From NCBI RefSeq assembly GCF_023156535.1, contig NZ_JALNMH010000001.1, positions 248,001-312,000 on the forward strand: a DNA stretch of 64,000 nt, in the 5' to 3' direction. Within the stretch, counting starts at the first letter, position 1, and every line of letters starts with the position of its first letter. The position numbers and the translations under genes are program-made. Source of the DNA: Pseudomarimonas salicorniae. Lineage in GTDB: Bacteria > Pseudomonadota > Gammaproteobacteria > Xanthomonadales > Xanthomonadaceae. The notes below the pieces were generated by a model. It saw only the letters and a program-made list of their open reading frames with translations. It was not told where the DNA came from and searched no databases. This document shows, in pieces, positions 33,675 through 42,782 of this stretch.

Positions 33675-35330
33675 TCAGGCCGCCTTGGCCAGCTTCTCGC
33701 CCTGCTTGCTGTTCCGCGCCTTCAGCCAGGCGGCGTACTCGTCGAGGTCGCCCCTGAACTCCTCCACCTCGCCATCGGCCACGCGCCAGAAGGTCTCGCA
33801 GACAAGGCCGGTGAGGTGCCGGTCGTGGGAAACCAGAACGATGGCGCCGGGGAAGTCGCTCAGCGCCTCGGCCAGGGCCTCGCGCATCTCGAGGTCGAGA
33901 TGGTTGGTCGGCTCGTCGAGCAACATCACATTGGGCCGGCGCCAGGCGATCAGGGCCAGCGCCAGGCGGGCGCGCTCGCCGCCGGAGAAACCGGCGACCG
34001 ATTCGAAGGCGCGGTTGCCGGAGAAATTCCAGCGGCCGAGAAACTCGCGGAACTCCTTGTTCGACACGCCCGGCGAGAGGTCCCGAAGATGGTCGATCGG
34101 GCTCTGCGCCTCGTGCAGGGACTCCACCGTGTGCTGGGCGAAGTAGCCCAGCTGCAGGTCACCGTGGGCCAGCCGCTCGCCGGCGAGCGGGGCCAGCTCG
34201 CCGACCAGGGTCTTGACCAGGGTCGACTTGCCGGCGCCGTTCGGGCCGAGCAGTCCGATCCGGTCGCCGGCCTCCAGACCGAACTTGACCCCGCGCAGGA
34301 TCACCGTGGCCTGCGTGCTCGGCGCAAGGCCCGCCTCGACGCCGCCGGCGACGCTGCCCGCAGGGTAGCCGGCCTCGACACCGTCCAGCCTCAGCAGCGA
34401 GTTCGGCATCCGCGCCGGATCGGCGAAGCTGATGCGGAACTCGCGCTCGGCGCGCACCGCCTCGGTGCCACTGAGCTTGGCCAGACGCTTCATCCGCGAC
34501 TGCGCCTGCTTGGCCTTGCTGGCCTTGGCCTTGAAGCGGTCGATGAAGGCCTGCAGGTGGGCGCGCTCGGCCTGCTCCTTCTCGTGGGCGATCTGCTGCA
34601 GGCGCAGGTGCTCGGCGCGCTGGCGCTCGAAGCTGGTGTAGTCACCGGTGTAGAGCTTGGCCCGGCCCTCGTGCAGGTGCAGGGTGTGCGTGCTGAGGCC
34701 GTCGAGGAACTCGCGGTCGTGCGAGATCATCATCAGCATGCCGGGGTATTTGAGCAGCCACTGCTCCAGCCAGAGCACGGCGTCGAGATCGAGATGGTTG
34801 GTCGGCTCGTCGAGGAGCAGCAGGTCGCTCGGCATCATCAGCGCGCGGGCCAGATTCAGCCGCGCCCGCCAGCCGCCGGAGAAGGCCGCCACCGGCCGCG
34901 TCTGCGCCTCGGCATCGAAGCCCAGCCCATGCAGCAGCCGCCCGGCGCGGGCCTCGCCATCATAACCATTCATTGCCGCGAGCTTCTGGTGTGCCTCGGC
35001 CACGGCATCCCAGTCCTCGGCCTCGGTGGCCTCGGCCTCGGCGCGGATCACCGCATGCAGTTCGACATCGCCGCCGAGGACGAACTCCAGCGCCGGCTCC
35101 GGCAGCGGCGGGGTCTCCTGCGCCACGCTGGCCACGCGCAGCTTGTTCGGCAGGTCGATGTCGCCACGGTCGGCTTCGTGCTCGCCGAGGATCACCGCGA
35201 ACAGCGAGGACTTGCCGCAGCCGTTGCGACCGATCACGCCGACACGCGCACCGGCGTGCAGGGACAGGTCGACATCGGACAGCAGCAGGCGTTCGCCGCG
35301 CCGCAGGGCGAAGTTTCGAAAAGCGATCAT
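33675..35330 (-). CDS. yheS: ABC-F family ATPase (YheS-like)
   Basis: A 551-residue soluble protein with two ABC ATPase domains and no membrane segment. Walker A motifs are GRNGCGKS and GPNGAGKS. Signatures are FSGGWRARLNLA and FSGGERARLALAL. Both halves have the Walker B form LLLDEPTNHLDL/MLLDEPTNHLDL. The linker is the Lys/Arg-rich P-site-tRNA interaction motif region (FKAKASKAKQAQSRMKRLAKL). ABC-F proteins act on the ribosome, resolving stalls or conferring protection. The protein lacks the long C-terminal extension of E. coli YheS. The start at 35330 (MIAFRNF) fits the family better than the ATG six codons upstream. Confidence 0.92.
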   Translation of the reverse strand: MIAFRNFALRRGERLLLSDVDLSLHAGARVGVIGRNGCGKSSLFAVILGEHEADRGDIDLPNKLRVASVAQETPPLPEPALEFVLGGDVELHAVIRAEAEATEAEDWDAVAEAHQKLAAMNGYDGEARAGRLLHGLGFDAEAQTRPVAAFSGGWRARLNLARALMMPSDLLLLDEPTNHLDLDAVLWLEQWLLKYPGMLMMISHDREFLDGLSTHTLHLHEGRAKLYTGDYTSFERQRAEHLRLQQIAHEKEQAERAHLQAFIDRFKAKASKAKQAQSRMKRLAKLSGTEAVRAEREFRISFADPARMPNSLLRLDGVEAGYPAGSVAGGVEAGLAPSTQATVILRGVKFGLEAGDRIGLLGPNGAGKSTLVKTLVGELAPLAGERLAHGDLQLGYFAQHTVESLHEAQSPIDHLRDLSPGVSNKEFREFLGRWNFSGNRAFESVAGFSGGERARLALALIAWRRPNVMLLDEPTNHLDLEMREALAEALSDFPGAIVLVSHDRHLTGLVCETFWRVADGEVEEFRGDLDEYAAWLKARNSKQGEKLAKAA

Positions 35331-35588
35331 GGCGCAGGGCCGAGACAAGCAGGGGCGCGGAGTGTACCTGAGCGCGGCCGGGCGACCCTGTACCCAGGCC
35401 CAAGGGCGATGGATCCGACCCCTGCGTGCTGATTCGGTATCCTCGAAGACACAGGCTCCGCGTCATCCGCAGGCAGGGGATCTTCGATCGGCCAGCGGCG
35501 GGCGGGAGCGCAGGATCCTCTGCCGGACAGGAGCGCAGGATGACCTGGCCAGACCATTGCCCCGATCCAGCGGGCGCCGGCGTCGCCG

Positions 35589-37169
35589 ATGGGTGAACTC
35601 CCGACCAGGCGCCGGGACTTCCTGCGCCAGGCCGGGCTCGGCGCGCTGGGCGCCTGTCTGCCGGCCGGGATCGCGGGGGCGCGCGTCCGCGGCGACACCC
35701 TGCATATCCGCGCCATCGTCGGCTTCAAGACGCTCGATCCGCCAATGATGGTGTCGGGCCAGGAGGGCCTGGTTGCCAAGGCGATCTACAGCAACCTGCT
35801 GCGCTTCAAGCCCGGGCGCAGCTGGGACTGGGAGCTCGATGCCGCCGAGCACTTCGAGCAGGTCGACGAGACCCACTTTGCCTTTCGCCTGCGTCCGGGC
35901 CTCATGTTCAGCCATGGCTTCGGCGAGATCACCGCGGACGACGTGAAGTTCTCGCTGGAGCGCGCCATCGCTCCCGCGCTCGCCGCGCCCAACGCAAACG
36001 ATATGGGCACCTTCAGTCATGTCGAGGTGGAAGGCCGCTACAGCGGCACCCTGGTGCTGAAGTCGCCCTATGCAGCCTTCATTCCGATCGGCCTGTGCGC
36101 GGTGACCGGAACGATCCTGTCGAGGAAGGCCATGGAGTCGGTCGGCGGTCGATTCATCATGCAGCCGCCCTGCTCGTCCGGGCCCTACCGCTTCGCGCGC
36201 TGGAGGGCGCAGCGCAGGCTGGTACTGGAGCGCAATCCCGACTGGACCGGTGAGCCCGCCGAGTTCAGCGAGATCCACCTGTATCCGCTCACCGACATCA
36301 AGGCGGCCGAGTTCGCCTACGAGGCCGGCGAGCTCGACTGCACCCAGGTCGCAATCGAAACGGTGGAGGTATTCCGCCGCTCGATGCCGCAGAACAGTCG
36401 CCTCGATGTCTTCGATTCGCTGCGCTACTACTGGATCGGCCTCAACCAGGAGCATCCGACGCTGCAGGATCGTCGGGTCCGCCGCGCCATCCAGTACGCC
36501 ATCGATGTCGAGGCGGTGATCAAGGCGGCCTGGTTCGGCCTTGCCGAGCCGGCTACCGGCATCATCGCCCCGGGACTCATCGGACATCGCGCCGCGGCTG
36601 ATATCCCGCCTCGGGGCGATCGTGAAATGGCCAGACGCCTGCTGGCCGAGGCGGGCGTGGAGCTGCCCCTGAAGCTGACCCTGTCCTGCCGCGCCAACCC
36701 GCTCGAGCTGACCGCGGCACAGGTGGTGCAGTGGTCACTGGCCAAGGTCGGCATCGAGATCGAGCTCGATCCGCAGGACAACGCCACCCTGATCACCATG
36801 GGCATGGAGTCGGCCGGCGAGCGTTGGCGCGACCTGCAGATGCACCTGCAGTCCTTCTCCATGCTCGGCGATCCGTACTACGCCACCGCCTGGTTCGTCA
36901 GCAAGCAGGTCGGGATCTGGAACTGGGAGCGCTTCCGCAGCGCCGAGTTCGATCGCCTGCACCGCCAGGCGCTGGCGGTCAGCGATCCAGCGGTCCGGGA
37001 TCCGCTCTACCAGCGCATGCAGCACCTGATGGAAGACTCGGGCTGCTACCGGTTCCTCGCCCATGGCGTCGAGGCCATGCTCTCGCGCCGGACGATCCAG
37101 CCCGCCTACCGCGCCGACGGCTATCCCCTGTACCGATCGTTCCGCCGACTGGACCCGCCGCAGGGATGA
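35589..37169 (+). CDS. Peptide ABC transporter substrate-binding protein (SBP_bac_5), Tat-type signal
   Basis: 526 residues. The N-terminus TRRRDFLRQAGLGALGACLP has a twin-arginine motif and an Ala/Gly hydrophobic region, so it may be exported folded. The mature part has the SBP_bac_5 hallmarks: FKTLDPPMMVSGQEGLVAKAIYSNLLRF, FRLRPGLMFSHG, ITADDVKFSLERA, SSGPYRF and RRVRRAIQYAIDVEAVI. It should bind oligopeptides or related molecules in the periplasm for the ABC importer encoded directly downstream. Its TGA overlaps the ATG of the first permease (ATGA). Confidence 0.92.
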   Translation: MGELPTRRRDFLRQAGLGALGACLPAGIAGARVRGDTLHIRAIVGFKTLDPPMMVSGQEGLVAKAIYSNLLRFKPGRSWDWELDAAEHFEQVDETHFAFRLRPGLMFSHGFGEITADDVKFSLERAIAPALAAPNANDMGTFSHVEVEGRYSGTLVLKSPYAAFIPIGLCAVTGTILSRKAMESVGGRFIMQPPCSSGPYRFARWRAQRRLVLERNPDWTGEPAEFSEIHLYPLTDIKAAEFAYEAGELDCTQVAIETVEVFRRSMPQNSRLDVFDSLRYYWIGLNQEHPTLQDRRVRRAIQYAIDVEAVIKAAWFGLAEPATGIIAPGLIGHRAAADIPPRGDREMARRLLAEAGVELPLKLTLSCRANPLELTAAQVVQWSLAKVGIEIELDPQDNATLITMGMESAGERWRDLQMHLQSFSMLGDPYYATAWFVSKQVGIWNWERFRSAEFDRLHRQALAVSDPAVRDPLYQRMQHLMEDSGCYRFLAHGVEAMLSRRTIQPAYRADGYPLYRSFRRLDPPQG

Positions 37170-38119
37170 TCGCCTTCATTACCCGGCGCCTCGCCCTGTC
37201 AGCCCTGATCGTGGTGCTGGCGGTGTCGCTGCTGTTCGGCATGATCCACCTGATTCCCGGCGACCCGGCCAGCGTGATACTCGGGCCACGTGCGACGCCC
37301 GAACTGCGCGCTGAACTGAACCAGCGCATGGGCCTCGACCAGCCCCTGCCGATCCAGCTCGGAAGATTCCTCGGCAATGTCGCCATGGGCGATTTCGGCG
37401 AGGATCCCTTCAGTCGGCGGCCCGTGTCCGACATCGTGCTCGAGCAGCTGCCCTATACCCTGGTGCTGGTGTTCACCGCGATCGGCGCGGCGACCCTGCT
37501 CGGCGTGCCGCTTGGCTGCCTCGCGGCGGTTCGTGCGGGCTCCTGGCTGGACCGGGTGACCGCGGTGCTTTCGGTCGCGGTCATCGCCGTGCCCTCCTTC
37601 GTGATCGCGCTGTACGCGCTGCTGCTGTTCGCGGTGCGCTGGCGCTGGTTCCCGGCGATCGGCGCCGGCGAGGCCGGTGACTACGTGGATCAGGCCAGGC
37701 ACCTGGTCCTGCCGGCGCTGGCGCTGGGGATCGGCTGGATCGGCTATATCGCCCGCCTGGTCCGCGCCTCGATGCTGGAGGTTCTGGAGGAGCCGCACAT
37801 CCGCACCGCGCGTGCCTTCGGGCTGCCGGAGCGGGTGATCATCGGCCGCTACGCCCTGCGCATCGCGATCCTGCCCACGGTGACCCTGCTCGGCCTTGGC
37901 ATCGGCACGATGCTGTCCGGCGCGCTGTTCGCCGAGATCGTCTTCTCGCGACCCGGCATCGGCAAGCTGCTCCACGAGTCGGTGATGACCCGCAACTATC
38001 CGGTGGTGATGGGTACGGTGCTGGTCACCACCCTGTTCTTCGCGCTCTGCACTTTTGTCGCCGACGTGATCAACGCCCTGCTCGACCCGCGCCTGCGCGA
38101 ATCGGAGTCGCGGCCGTGA
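37166..38119 (+). CDS. Peptide ABC transporter permease, DppB/OppB type
   Basis: A 317-residue inner-membrane permease. N-terminal RRLALSALIVVLAVSLLFGMIHLIPGDP is the family opening. Six membrane segments follow, with the EAA cytoplasmic loop RTARAFGLPERVIIGRYALR that docks on the ATPases. It forms a heterodimer with the next permease. The ATG overlaps the upstream stop by 4 bases, and the stop overlaps the next GTG. It is the second gene of a five-gene importer operon. Confidence 0.94.
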   Translation: MIAFITRRLALSALIVVLAVSLLFGMIHLIPGDPASVILGPRATPELRAELNQRMGLDQPLPIQLGRFLGNVAMGDFGEDPFSRRPVSDIVLEQLPYTLVLVFTAIGAATLLGVPLGCLAAVRAGSWLDRVTAVLSVAVIAVPSFVIALYALLLFAVRWRWFPAIGAGEAGDYVDQARHLVLPALALGIGWIGYIARLVRASMLEVLEEPHIRTARAFGLPERVIIGRYALRIAILPTVTLLGLGIGTMLSGALFAEIVFSRPGIGKLLHESVMTRNYPVVMGTVLVTTLFFALCTFVADVINALLDPRLRESESRP

Positions 38120-38985
38120 GCGCTCCGGCGCGCACTCCTTCGAGCAGCCGCGTCGGCACGGTCTGGCGTGGCCTGCGCCGCGAGCCACTGGGCATGGCCG
38201 GACTGGTGATCCTGACCGTGCTCGGCGTGCTGACCCTCGGCGCGCCGTGGATCGCGCCGCATGACCCCAACGACATCGATGTCCATGCGCGCCTGCTGCC
38301 GCCTTCGTGGGATCACTGGCTGGGCACCGACCAGCTGGGCCGCGACATCTACTCGCGCGTGCTGCACGGCGGCCGCGTGGCGATGAAGGTCGCCTTCGCC
38401 GCGATCTCCGCCGCCCTGCTGATCGGCCTGCTGCTGGGCATGCTGGCGGGCTATGGCCCGCGCTGGCTCGACCGCTGCCTGGTGGTGTGCTTCGACACGC
38501 TGCGTGCCTTCCCGACGATCATGTTCGCGCTGGCCATCGTGGCCCTGGTCGGGCCTTCGCTCAACACCGTGATCGGCGTGATCATCCTGGCCTCCATCCC
38601 CGGCTATGCGCGGGTGGTGCGCACCCAGACGCTGGCGCTGCGCGACCGCGATTTCATCCTCGCCGAGCGCGCCATGGGCGCCTCGACCGCGCGCATCCTC
38701 GGCAGGCACATCCTGCCCAACATCGCCGCCCCGCTGCTGATCCTGGCTTCGATGGATGTGCCTGTGGTGGTCGGCATCGAGGCCGGTCTGAGCTTCCTTG
38801 GGCTCGGCGTGCGCCCGCCCACGGCCAGCTGGGGCAGCATCCTCAACGATGGCTATGCCTACCTGCGCAACTCGCCGTGGCCGATCATTGCCGGCGGGCT
38901 GCCGCTGGTGCTGGTGACGCTCGGGTTCACCTTTCTCGGGGAATCGCTGCGCGACATCCTCGATCCCAAGCGGCGGCGCCGGTGA
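38116..38985 (+). CDS. Peptide ABC transporter permease, DppC/OppC type
   Basis: A 289-residue inner-membrane permease with the DppC/OppC features HWLGTDQLGRDIYSRVLHGGR near residues 68-88, the EAA loop AERAMGASTARILGRHILPN and GIEAGLSFLGLGVRPP near the C-terminus. It pairs with the upstream permease. The GTG start overlaps the preceding TGA (GTGA), so translation is probably coupled. Confidence 0.94.
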   Translation: MSAPARTPSSSRVGTVWRGLRREPLGMAGLVILTVLGVLTLGAPWIAPHDPNDIDVHARLLPPSWDHWLGTDQLGRDIYSRVLHGGRVAMKVAFAAISAALLIGLLLGMLAGYGPRWLDRCLVVCFDTLRAFPTIMFALAIVALVGPSLNTVIGVIILASIPGYARVVRTQTLALRDRDFILAERAMGASTARILGRHILPNIAAPLLILASMDVPVVVGIEAGLSFLGLGVRPPTASWGSILNDGYAYLRNSPWPIIAGGLPLVLVTLGFTFLGESLRDILDPKRRRR

Positions 38986-39971
38986 GCGCGGCCCCTCAGA
39001 GCGCCGCAACGCTGGAGGTCGATGGCCTGTCGATCGGCTACGCCACCGAGCGCGGCACCGTGCAGGCACTGCGCCAGGTCAGCCTGCGCGTGCCGCAGGG
39101 CCGCATCGTCGGCATCGTCGGCGAAAGCGGCTGCGGCAAGTCGACGCTGATCTCGGCGATCATGCGCCTGCTCGCGCCGAACGCCCGGCGCGTTGCCGGC
39201 ACCATCCGGCTGCAGGGCGAAGACCTCTATGCGCTGCCCGAATCACGGATGCGCGCGCTGCGCGGCAGCGAGATGGCGGTGGTCTTCCAGGACCCGATGA
39301 CCAGCCTCAATCCGGTCGTTCGTATCGGTCGACAGATGCATGACGTGCAGCACCGCCTGAGCGACGGCCGCGCTGCCAAGCGCGCCCGCAGCCTGCGCAT
39401 GCTGGAGCAGGTGGGCATCCCCGACCCGGCCCGGCGGCTGCGCGAGTATCCGCACCAGCTTTCCGGCGGCATGAAGCAGCGCGTGGCGATCGCCATGGCC
39501 CTGATGATGCGGCCCTCATTGCTGATCGCCGACGAGCCGACCACCGCCCTCGACGCCACCCTGGAAGTGCAGATCATCGAGCAGCTCAAGGCTCTGCAGG
39601 CCGACCTCGGCTGCTCGATGCTGTTCATTTCCCACCATCTGGGCGTGATCGCCGAACTCTGCGACGAGGTGGTGGTGATGTATGCCGGTGAGGTGGTCGA
39701 AAGCGGCACGGTGCGGCAGATCTTCCACCAGCCACGCCACCCCTACACGCGCATGCTGCTGTCCTGCGATCCCGGCGCGATCAAGAACCCGACGCGTCGG
39801 CTACCGATCATTGCGGGACAGCTTCCGGACCTCGCCGCGCTGCCCATCGGCTGCATCTTCCGCGACCGCTGTGACCGCGCGATCGAAGCCTGCGCTGCGA
39901 GCGCGCCGAGCCTCGAAACGCTGTCCGATGGACGGCGCGTCGCCTGCCTGCGCGCGGGATCCGAACCATGA
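38982..39971 (+). CDS. Peptide ABC transporter ATP-binding protein, DppD/OppD type
   Basis: A 329-residue ATPase. Walker A is GESGCGKST, the Q-loop [11 protein letters not shown], the signature [15 protein letters not shown], Walker [13 protein letters not shown] and the H-loop FISHHLGV. The C-terminal oligo_HPY extension contains Cys residues ([15 protein letters not shown]) that in related proteins ligate an iron-sulfur cluster. A GTG start at 38982 overlaps the upstream stop. A longer frame upstream runs inside the permease gene and is not used. Confidence 0.94.
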   Translation: MSAAPQSAATLEVDGLSIGYATERGTVQALRQVSLRVPQGRIVGIVGESGCGKSTLISAIMRLLAPNARRVAGTIRLQGEDLYALPESRMRALRGSEMAVVFQDPMTSLNPVVRIGRQMHDVQHRLSDGRAAKRARSLRMLEQVGIPDPARRLREYPHQLSGGMKQRVAIAMALMMRPSLLIADEPTTALDATLEVQIIEQLKALQADLGCSMLFISHHLGVIAELCDEVVVMYAGEVVESGTVRQIFHQPRHPYTRMLLSCDPGAIKNPTRRLPIIAGQLPDLAALPIGCIFRDRCDRAIEACAASAPSLETLSDGRRVACLRAGSEP

Positions 39972-40954
39972 CCCCCCTGCTCAGCGTTCGCGATGCGCAG
40001 GTGCGCTACCGGCACACCGACGGCCTCGCCGCCCGCCTGCGCCTGCGCGGCCGCGCATGGGTCGAGGTGGTCCGCGGGGTGTCGCTGGAGGTCCATCCGC
40101 GTCAGACCCTGGCGATCGTCGGCGAAAGTGGCTCCGGCAAGACCAGCCTGGCAATGGCCCTGATGGGCCTGGTGCCGATGCATCAGGGTGAGGTGGCCTT
40201 CGATGGCCAACCGATCGCCCGCGGCAGCGACGGTTGCCTGCGTCCCGACCGCCGCCGCATCGCCATGATGTTCCAGGACCCGGCCGGCTCGCTCAGCCCG
40301 CGGATGACCGTTGGCGAGGCGCTGTGCGAACCCTTCCAGATCCACGGCCGCGGCCGCGGCCGCGAGGGGCCGGACGAGGCGCTCCGCCTTCTCGACATGG
40401 TCGGCCTCGGCGCGGACTTCGCCGCCCGCTATCCGCACCAGCTCAGCGGCGGCCAGGCCCGCCGCGTCGGGGTCGCCCGCGCCCTCGCCCTCGAGCCCTC
40501 GCTGCTGATCGCCGACGAGCCCACCGCCGGCCTCGACGTGTCGATCCAGGGTGACGTGCTCAACCTGCTGACCGGCCTGCAGGAACGCATGGGCCTCGGC
40601 ATCCTGATCATCACCCACAACCTCAACATCGTCCGCCATGTCGCCGACCGCATGGCGATCATGTATCTCGGCAAGTTCGTCGAGCAGGGCGATGCCGCCG
40701 ACGTCTTCAAGCAGCCACAGCACCCGTACACGCAGGCCCTGCTTTCGGCGAACCCGATCCCCGATCCCGACGCCGACATCGAACGCCTGCCCCTGCAGGG
40801 TGAGGTGCCCAACCTGCTGCGCATTCCCGACGGCTGCGAGTTCCACCCGCGCTGTCCTTTTGCGCAGGCCGACTGCCGCAGCCAGCCGCCGACGACCACC
40901 ACGCTGGACGATGGCCATCGCTATCGCTGCCATCATCCGGTGGAGAGGGCGTAA
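39968..40954 (+). CDS. Peptide ABC transporter ATP-binding protein, DppF/OppF type
   Basis: A 328-residue ATPase, last gene of the importer operon. Walker A is GESGSGKTS, the Q-loop MFQDPAGSLSPRMT, the signature LSGGQARRVGVARAL, Walker [13 protein letters not shown] and the H-loop ITHNLNI. The oligo_HPY tail with CEFHPRCPFAQADC is present. The ATG overlaps the upstream stop (ATGA). Together the five genes encode a complete importer with nothing missing. Confidence 0.94.
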   Translation: MTPLLSVRDAQVRYRHTDGLAARLRLRGRAWVEVVRGVSLEVHPRQTLAIVGESGSGKTSLAMALMGLVPMHQGEVAFDGQPIARGSDGCLRPDRRRIAMMFQDPAGSLSPRMTVGEALCEPFQIHGRGRGREGPDEALRLLDMVGLGADFAARYPHQLSGGQARRVGVARALALEPSLLIADEPTAGLDVSIQGDVLNLLTGLQERMGLGILIITHNLNIVRHVADRMAIMYLGKFVEQGDAADVFKQPQHPYTQALLSANPIPDPDADIERLPLQGEVPNLLRIPDGCEFHPRCPFAQADCRSQPPTTTTLDDGHRYRCHHPVERA

Positions 40955-41145
40955 TCGGGCGGCCCATCGCGCGGCCAAGGGCTTGGATGCGCCCCGCAGT
41001 TTCGCACGACGGTGGACTCCGGCCCCTGTTCTGCCCCTGCGCGCCCTGCCCTTGCGACGGCAGCCTCAGGTTTGCTTCGGCCTTGTTCCGCGTGCTTGAC
41101 TGGGGCGTTGCGGGCGCCTGCCCGTGACAATCGAGTCGAGGTGTT

Positions 41146-42636
41146 ATGGCAATCGGTGTCTGGATCAGTTTGGGTCTGTATTTCGCGTTGATGCTGGCGA
41201 TCGGCGTCTACGCCTTTCGCAACTCGACCTCATCTTCGGAGGAGTACATCCTCGGTGGCCGCAAGCTGCCACCGGCGGTGGCGGCCCTGTCCGCGGGGGC
41301 GTCCGACATGAGCGGCTGGCTGCTGCTGGGCCTGCCCGGCGCGCTGTACCTGAGCGGACTGACCTCGGCATGGATCGGCGTCGGGCTGACGCTGGGCGCG
41401 CTGGTGAACTGGATCCTGGTGGCGCCGCGGCTGCGCGAGCAGACCGAGCGCTACGACAACAGCCTGACCATCCCGCAGTTCCTCGCCAACCGGTTCCCGA
41501 GTCGGGCGATGGCGCTGCGCGTCGTCTCGGCGGTGATCGTGGTGGTGTTCTTCTCGGTCTACACCGCCTCCGGCCTGGTCGCCGGTGGCAAGCTGGCCGA
41601 GAGCGCCTTCAGCGCGGTGCTCAACTTCGATTCGATGAGCGACTACGCGGTCGGCGTCACGGTGACGCTGTCGGTGGTGCTGGTGTACACCGTCATCGGG
41701 GGCTTTCTTGCCGTCAGCCTGACCGACTTCTGCCAGGGCGTGATCATGATGCTGGCCCTGATCATCATGCCGGCCGTGGTGCTCTTCGGACCCGGTGGCG
41801 GCGGCTTCTCGCAGGCATCACAGACCCTGGCGACGGTGGATCCGAACTACCTGTCATGGTTCTCCGGCCTGACCGTGGTCGGTTTCGTCTCTGCCCTTGC
41901 CTGGGGGCTGGGCTATTTCGGCCAGCCGCACATCATCGTGCGCTTCATGGCGATCCGCACCCTGAAGGAAGTCGCCACCGCGCGGACCATCGGCATGTCA
42001 TGGATGATCGTTTCGCTGGTCGGCGCGATCAGCGTCGGCATCTTCGGACGTGCCTACGCGGTCCGCAACGGACTGGAGGTCGCCGACGCCGAGACCATCT
42101 TCATCGTGCTCGCCGACCTGCTGTTCCATCCGCTGGTGACCGGGTTCCTGTTCGCCGCGCTGCTGGCAGCCGTGATGAGCACGGTATCCAGCCAGCTGCT
42201 GGTTGCCTCGTCCTCATTGACCGAGGACCTCTATCGCCTGTTCCTGCGCCGCGACGCCAGCGAGAAGGAATCGGTGCTGGTCGGCCGCATCAGCGTCCTG
42301 CTGGTCGGGCTGGTGGCAGCGATCATCGCCTGGGACCCGGGCTCGAAGGTGCTTGGCCTGGTCAGCAACGCCTGGGCCGGCTTCGGCGCGGCCTTCGGCC
42401 CGCTCATCATCCTGGCCCTGACCTGGCAACGGATGACCGGCACCGGCGCCGTGGCCGGGCTGATCGTCGGCGCATCGACCGTCATCGGCTGGATCGCGCT
42501 GGGCTGGAACGACAGCTTCATGGGCGGCCCGGGCGTGTACGAGATCATTCCCGGCTTCGCCGCCGCGTGGATCGCCATCTACACCCTGAGCCTGGCCACC
42601 GAGAATCGCGGCGAGTTTCGACCCATGGCGCGCTGA
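41146..42636 (+). CDS. putP: Sodium/proline symporter
   Basis: A 496-residue SSF-family transporter with about 13 membrane helices. The PutP hallmarks are present: EEYILGGRKLPPAVAALSAGASDMSGWLLLGLPGA (in the first 65 residues), TIPQFLANRF, ASGLVAGGKLAE, GFLAVSLTDFCQGVIM, AWGLGYFGQPHIIVRFMA and AALLAAVMSTVSSQLLVASSS. It should import proline with Na+ as nutrient or osmoprotectant. No putA is nearby. It stands alone after the peptide importer operon with a gap of about 190 bases. Confidence 0.95.
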   Translation: MAIGVWISLGLYFALMLAIGVYAFRNSTSSSEEYILGGRKLPPAVAALSAGASDMSGWLLLGLPGALYLSGLTSAWIGVGLTLGALVNWILVAPRLREQTERYDNSLTIPQFLANRFPSRAMALRVVSAVIVVVFFSVYTASGLVAGGKLAESAFSAVLNFDSMSDYAVGVTVTLSVVLVYTVIGGFLAVSLTDFCQGVIMMLALIIMPAVVLFGPGGGGFSQASQTLATVDPNYLSWFSGLTVVGFVSALAWGLGYFGQPHIIVRFMAIRTLKEVATARTIGMSWMIVSLVGAISVGIFGRAYAVRNGLEVADAETIFIVLADLLFHPLVTGFLFAALLAAVMSTVSSQLLVASSSLTEDLYRLFLRRDASEKESVLVGRISVLLVGLVAAIIAWDPGSKVLGLVSNAWAGFGAAFGPLIILALTWQRMTGTGAVAGLIVGASTVIGWIALGWNDSFMGGPGVYEIIPGFAAAWIAIYTLSLATENRGEFRPMAR

Positions 42637-42760
42637 CGCGCGCCGTGCTGTCGGCGGCAGGGGACTCCAGATCGGGGTGCTGCTCAGAAACGCGGGGACG
42701 TCGCCCGGTCAGCAGATTCGCCCCTAAGCCCTGAGCCTGCGCTGCACCAGGTCAGAGGCA

Positions 42761-42776
42761 GTGGGTGTCCACGATT
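42761..42776 (+). repeat. REP element D (GTGGGTGTCCACGATT)
   Basis: Exact copy of the short repeat concentrated around the RAYT gene. It lies seven bases after the cyclophilin stop. GTGG and CCAC can pair around a short loop, followed by the GATT head. Confidence 0.8.
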
Positions 42777-42782
42777 GGCGGA

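Noticed and set aside
35463-36587. 374-codon minus-strand frame opposite the peptide-binding protein
   Set aside because: Antisense to a clear SBP_bac_5 gene; no motif.
38307-38981. Upstream extension of the DppD-type ATPase frame
   Set aside because: It overlaps the DppC-type permease in another frame. The GTG at 38982 gives the 4-base overlap and normal ATPase length.
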